This document shows positions 9,901 to 11,046 of a stretch of DNA of 11,046 bases, piece after piece (the first letter of the stretch is position 1; each line of letters opens with the position of its first letter). The stretch spans positions 559,517 through 570,562 of the forward strand of contig NW_003142306.1 in the NCBI RefSeq assembly GCF_000003605.2. Reading direction: 5' to 3'. The notes beneath the pieces were generated by a model. It saw nothing but the letters and a program-made list of their open reading frames with translations, was not told the DNA's origin and made no database searches. Origin of the DNA: Saccoglossus kowalevskii. Its lineage: Eukaryota; Hemichordata; Enteropneusta; Harrimaniidae. Made by a program: the position numbers and the translations under genes.

Positions 9901-11046
9901 GCATGGATTGTACACCTGGAATGTACTGTGAAGGAAATAATAATACTGAACCCACTGGTGATTGCACTGAAGGTTACTATTGTCCCGCTGGACAAAGCAC
10001 ACCAACACCTAATGAGTTCAATTGCACCATCGGCCATTTTTGTCCGACTGGCAGTCCAACACCTGAACCATGCATATCTGGACAGTATCAGGATGAAGAA
10101 GGCAAGCCTACATGTAAAGCATGTCCTGCTGGATATTATTGTGATGCTACAGAGGCTGCATTGATCTATGGTGTCGCTAGTCATGGTGTTGTCATCCCAG
10201 TGGATTGCGTAGCTGGTTATTATTGTCCTGAAAGTACACAAGGAAGCCATCAGTATCCATGCCTTGAAGGGTATTATAGCAACATTACCCAGTTGGAAAC
10301 GCACGCTCAATGTCAGCCATGTCCAGGTGGTACGTACTGTGATGGGCAAGGTTTGACTGCATATGCCGATGTCTGTGATGCTGGATTTGTGTGTGTCTCA
10401 GCAGCTAATAACTCTAGACCTACAGATGGTTTGACTGGGTATGAATGTCAGCCAGGCTACTACTGTCCAAAAGGATCCGATCAAGGGATCAAATGTCCAG
10501 TTGGCACATTCAGTGATGAGTATGGACTTGAGAATGTTACAGAATGTCAAGCGTGTACACCAGGATACTATTGTCAAACAGAAGGTCTTACTGCACCAAC
10601 AGGACCATGCTTACCAGGATTCTATTGTACACTTGGTGCTATTGATCCAAACCCCATCAGTGAGGTCTATGGGGATACTTGCCCAGCTGGTAGATATTGC
10701 CCAGAGGGCACATATGATCCAATACTATGTCCAATTGGCACCTTTTTACATGACACTGGTCATGATGAATTATCAGACTGTATAGATTGTACAGGTGGCA
10801 AATACTGTGACACACAAGGCCAGACTAATGTCACAGGAGACTGTGATCCAGGGTTTTACTGTACGAGTCGTGCTAATACAAGCTCCCCATTGGATGGTGT
10901 GACTGGTGATGAGTGTCCTGCTGGTTCATATTGTGAATTAGGAAGTAGTGCACCTATTCCATGCAACGATGGATACTATATGAATCACACACAAGCCAGT
11001 GCCTGTGATATCTGCCCGGCTAGATACTTCTGCATAAATAAAGATA
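780..11046 (+). CDS. Giant modular cysteine-rich extracellular-type protein, internal part of gene (7 exons, open at both ends)
   Basis: Joining 780-998, 1312-1418, 2359-2512, 3023-3123, 3935-4101, 4765-4980 and 5477-11046 gives about 2,180 residues, apart from two one-base frame breaks. The protein is almost wholly built of 60-75-residue modules with about eight cysteines each: CxxCxxGxYC, then GxCxAGYYC, then CPxGHYCPxGS, then PCxxGTY. This is the style of ephrin-receptor-like / GCC2-GCC3 cysteine-rich repeats. N-glycosylation sequons (NET, NAT, NGT, NVS, NCS) are frequent and tryptophan is rare. No signal peptide, transmembrane segment, catalytic domain, start or stop is inside the window, so it is a fragment of a larger protein. 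An extracellular, disulfide-rich structural or adhesive role is inferred from cysteine density and glycosylation sites. I do not recognise a specific gene. Splice sites are all GT-AG. Modules group into three collinear super-units. Confidence 0.9.
999..1311 (+). other. Intron 1 (phase 1)
   Basis: Intron of 313 nt from GTAAGA to TTTATAG. It is AT-rich with no recognised repeat, RNA gene or coding remnant. Confidence 0.8.
1312..1418 (+). CDS. Exon 2: CPEGHYCPVG module
   Basis: The exon is 107 nt, entered in phase 1 and left in phase 0. It encodes TAGICPEGHYCPVGTSTP followed by NKCPRGTFSDITKLTAQ, and ends CAG|GTAAGT. It aligns in order with ANICPPGFYCSLGTAEP at about 6846-6896 of unit 2. The exit point is not at a module boundary, unlike most introns here. 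Confidence 0.85.
1419..2358 (+). other. Intron 2 (phase 0), enlarged by a TTAA-ended insertion
   Basis: Intron of 940 nt from GTAAGT to a long pyrimidine tract and TTGTAG. About 80% of it is the inverted-repeat element at 1445-2183. The remaining flanks are plain AT-rich sequence. Confidence 0.8.
1445..2183. mobile_element. TTAA-ended element with 20-bp perfect terminal inverted repeats (piggyBac-type MITE candidate)
   Basis: TTAAGGATGTAGTAGAGGTT at 1445-1464 is matched exactly, inverted, at 2164-2183 (AACCTCTACTACATCCTTAA), enclosing 739 bp. Each outer end is TTAA, the target site that piggyBac-superfamily elements duplicate; TTAA plus a GGATGTAGTAGAGGTT terminal repeat is one reading. The interior has no open frame of note, so any mobility would depend on a transposase elsewhere. 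The family assignment rests only on TTAA and the terminal repeats, so it is tentative; the inverted-repeat structure itself is certain. Confidence 0.75.
2359..2512 (+). CDS. Exon 3: CTDCLYGTYC / DCYAGFYC module
   Basis: The exon is 154 nt, entered in phase 0 and left in phase 1 (GAA G|GTTAGT). It encodes AECTDCLYGTYCSDEGL, then TAPSGDCYAGFYCLRGAM and a DSTGGPCPEG linker. It corresponds to the CQSCLEGYYC...NGGPCPAG stretch of unit 2 (about 6950-7100). This module is missing from unit 3. Confidence 0.85.
2513..3022 (+). other. Intron 3 (phase 1)
   Basis: Intron of 510 nt from GTTAGT to TGTACAG. It is AT-rich. I see no repeat, RNA gene or coding remnant in it. Confidence 0.8.
3023..3123 (+). 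CDS. Exon 4: GHFCPNGT module, with a one-base frame break
   Basis: The exon is 101 nt to the strong donor GTAAGA at 3124. It encodes HFCPNGTSFPLGCFPGTYNP, LEGQAEC, then meets an in-frame TGA at 3115-3117. Skipping one base in 3106-3109 gives CIECEPG, which matches CLDCPAG in unit 2 and CELCQAG in unit 3, and joins exon 5 in frame (GG|G, phase 2). A weaker donor, GTGAAC at 3114, would also give an open frame (exon end 3113) but drops the second cysteine of CxxC and the following EPG. The paralogues therefore favour the 3124 donor plus a one-base excess. Confidence 0.75.
3106..3117 (+). other. Frame break 1: one extra base creating TGA in exon 4
   Basis: The frame from the 3023 acceptor reads TGT ATT AGA ATG TGA. 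The frame required by exon 5 reads TGT ATT GAA TGT GAA CCT. The difference is one surplus base within ATTA (3106-3109). Both paralogous units have an intact CxxCxxG at this place. Confidence 0.8.
3124..3934 (+). other. Intron 4 (phase 2)
   Basis: Intron of 811 nt from GTAAGA to ATTGCAG. It is AT-rich. It holds a small palindrome at 3326-3364 and a segment near 3491-3560 that resembles 190-285. No coding remnant is seen. Confidence 0.8.
3326..3364. repeat. Small AT-rich palindrome
   Basis: TGGTCAG (3326-3332) is mirrored by CTGACCA (3358-3364), and the AATTAAT-rich interior also pairs partly. It is a short hairpin of unknown meaning in intron 4. Confidence 0.5.
3935..4101 (+). CDS. Exon 5: YWCPENATTY / GHYCPAGTEF module
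   Basis: The exon is 167 nt, entered in phase 2 and left in phase 1 (CCA G|GTAAAA). It encodes YWCPENATTYSNTPCPSG, HYCPAGTEFATEYPCPAG, TYNAVIGKQSLDDCVPCPP. It is strikingly close to unit 3 (YYCLENATTY..., HYCPAGTGYDIEYPCPMG near 9310-9420) and to unit 2 (HFCPLNTEFDIQYPC near 7248). The GTEFxxxYPC element is a landmark of each super-unit. Confidence 0.88.
4102..4764 (+). other. Intron 5 (phase 1)
   Basis: Intron of 663 nt from GTAAAA to TTCTAG. It contains an imperfect inverted repeat at 4500-4643. An open frame at 4181-4471 is hydrophobic and AT-driven and is not considered a gene. Confidence 0.8.
4500..4643. repeat. Imperfect inverted repeat, possible short MITE
   Basis: Bases 4500-4527 match the reverse complement of 4616-4643 at 20 of 28 positions, including a shared GTCATCA core. 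The 144-bp block is visibly richer in G and C than the surrounding intron, as expected of an inserted repeat. The interior arms do not pair. Evidence is modest. Confidence 0.35.
4765..4980 (+). CDS. Exon 6: GWYC module plus CxCP landmark module
   Basis: The exon is 216 nt, phase 1 at both ends (acceptor CTTCTAG|GT, donor CCA G|GTTAGT). It encodes EYCATPGLATSSGSC, SPGWYCIRGAWSDMPTD, then SSCYCPNNATGGQCDPG and EFCPGGSSQPTPC. The CxCP...TGGxC element is a variant module that occurs once per super-unit: here at about 4890-4925, in unit 2 at about 7476-7515 (ECHCP...TGGMC) and in unit 3 at about 9600-9641 (ECTCP...TGGKC). That makes this exon a good anchor for aligning the units. Confidence 0.88.
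5130..5429 (-). mobile_element. Decayed non-LTR-retrotransposon-like fragment with a 2A-like motif
   Basis: On the minus strand a frame opens after TAG (5430-5432) and encodes 46 residues to TAA at 5289-5291. Near its start it reads SDVELNPGP (motif at 5391-5414), an exact match to the 2A ribosome-skipping consensus D-[VI]-E-x-N-P-G-P. What follows is charged and heptad-like (EEDIIKAMQDMKGDFFAEIK, then RSGYEIRQELKDM). The same frame stays coding-like past the TAA for 23 codons (HIQDIIRKKCARLDDQVFKL) to TGA at 5217-5219, and after a shift continues as SVNILKDEVGEFF. 2A-like motifs at the N-terminus of ORF proteins are known in some non-LTR retrotransposons of sea urchins, amphioxus and other invertebrates. 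The coiled-coil-like tail fits an ORF1 protein. It is a dead remnant with several stops and one shift; the family is inferred. Confidence 0.65.
5391..5414 (-). other. 2A-like ribosome-skipping motif DVELNPGP (in retrotransposon remnant)
   Basis: The eight codons read on the minus strand match the 2A consensus fully, with the terminal glycine-proline where skipping takes place in known 2A peptides. The residues before it are YQQAS, preceded by a TAG. It lies in an intron of the host gene, in antisense, so it is not part of the host protein. Confidence 0.75.
5477..11046 (+). CDS. Exon 7: giant intronless exon encoding the rest of super-unit 1, unit 2 and most of unit 3
   Basis: The acceptor is TTTTTTCATAG|GT. 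From there an open frame runs 1,220 bases to a TGA at 6697-6699, then resumes shifted by one base and stays open for over 4.3 kb to the window end. No stop and no plausible splice pair interrupts it. The whole length is modules such as HYCDSAGL, ECDMGYYCTLGA, DGVTGDIC, HYCPQGTY; PCPxGTYx recurs about every 65 residues. Codon use favours A/T-ending codons (TGT, GGT, CCA) throughout, as in the upstream exons, so it is one gene. The exon is unusually long beside the 101-219-nt exons before it. ATG-initiated frames in other registers in this stretch are shadows of the repeated cysteine and glycine codons. Confidence 0.9.
6619..8966 (+). repeat. Super-unit 2 of the higher-order repeat (intronless)
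   Basis: 2,348 nt, or 783 codons after correcting frame break 2. It begins FYCPEGTGHVW and repeats unit 1 landmarks in order: NETQC, ICPPGFYC, GGPCPAG, GTEFDIQYPC, GWYC, CHCP...TGGMC, CxxCSAGMYCD, then an insert ending in SHGVVTPKDC, RQFPCPVSTYS, VDPNPVNESYGDICPAG, DGVTGDIC, YMNHSMASEC, SYCVNRD. It has one module more than unit 1 near its end. Confidence 0.8.
6691..6701 (+). other. Frame break 2: one base missing, giving TGA in exon 7
   Basis: The upstream frame ends ACT GGC CTG TGA (6697-6699). The downstream frame reads AAT GAG ACC CAA TGT. Paralogues show what is expected: GLANETEC in exon 1 and GIYEQDQC in unit 3, both eight residues. Here GL-NETQC lacks exactly one base between the leucine codon and the asparagine codon. 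Confidence 0.85.
8967..11046 (+). repeat. Super-unit 3 of the higher-order repeat (intronless, cut by window end)
   Basis: It begins LFCPAKTGADL and follows unit 2 landmark by landmark: ICPVGHYC, GTGYDIEYPC, GWYC, CTCP...TGGKC, SHGVVIPVDC, HQYPCLEGYYS, IDPNPISEVYGDTCPAG, DGVTGDEC, YMNHTQASAC, YFCINKD at the last bases. The offset to unit 2 is 2,349 nt at ICPxGxYC (6849 vs 9198) but 2,118 nt at GHxC before the YPC landmark (7245 vs 9363), so one 77-codon module is absent. Later offsets stay near 2,100 nt (8793 vs 10893). Confidence 0.8.

Noticed and set aside
6775-10785. Several 85-170-codon frames in other registers and on the minus strand
   Set aside because: They are shadows of the repeated TGT/GGT/CCA codons of the real frame and have no independent coding character.
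780-11046. Tandem repeats as a CRISPR or bacterial repeat-protein locus
   Set aside because: Spliceosomal introns and extracellular animal-type cysteine modules show this is a eukaryotic gene. The repeats are coding and diverged.

Overview
This is a window of animal (metazoan) nuclear DNA. It holds an internal part of one very large plus-strand gene. The gene has spliceosomal GT-AG introns, AT-rich introns full of short inverted-repeat elements, and a coding part made of secreted-type cysteine-rich modules. The intronic fragment with a 2A-like DVELNPGP motif and the MITE-like elements suggest an invertebrate, for example a cephalochordate, hemichordate, echinoderm or lophotrochozoan. The sequence alone does not settle which. 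Neither the start nor the stop codon lies in the window, so the gene runs past both ends.

Layout: 1-779 is the 3' part of an upstream intron and carries a 104-nt hairpin and a roughly 400-bp MITE-like element. Exons then lie at 780-998, 1312-1418, 2359-2512, 3023-3123 (containing a frame break), 3935-4101 and 4765-4980, followed by one giant exon from 5477 to the window end. The introns hold a 739-bp TTAA-ended inverted-repeat element (1445-2183), a weaker inverted repeat (4500-4643), and an antisense, decayed non-LTR-retrotransposon-like fragment with a 2A-like peptide motif (about 5130-5429). About 2,180 residues of protein are visible.

The protein is a tandem array of about 60-75-residue modules of the form C-x-x-C-x-x-G-x-[YF]-C ... 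G-x-C-x-[AE]-G-[YFW]-[YF]-C ... C-P-x-G-x-[YF]-C-P-x-G-[ST] ... P-C-x-x-G-[TY]-[YF]. It resembles the ephrin-receptor-like / GCC2-GCC3 cysteine-rich class. It is probably an extracellular or cell-surface structural protein, but its function cannot be read from the sequence.

The main unexpected structure is a higher-order repeat. The modules form three collinear super-units: unit 1 is 780-6618 (702 codons once spliced), unit 2 is 6619-8966 (783 codons) and unit 3 is 8967 to the end. They share landmark modules in the same order, with single-module gains and losses. All six complete introns fall in the first part of unit 1; the rest of unit 1 and units 2 and 3 have none, which suggests intron loss. 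Two single-base frame breaks (near 3106-3117 and 6694-6699) interrupt an otherwise open frame. They could be sequence errors, a damaged allele, or, for the first one, use of a weaker alternative splice donor.
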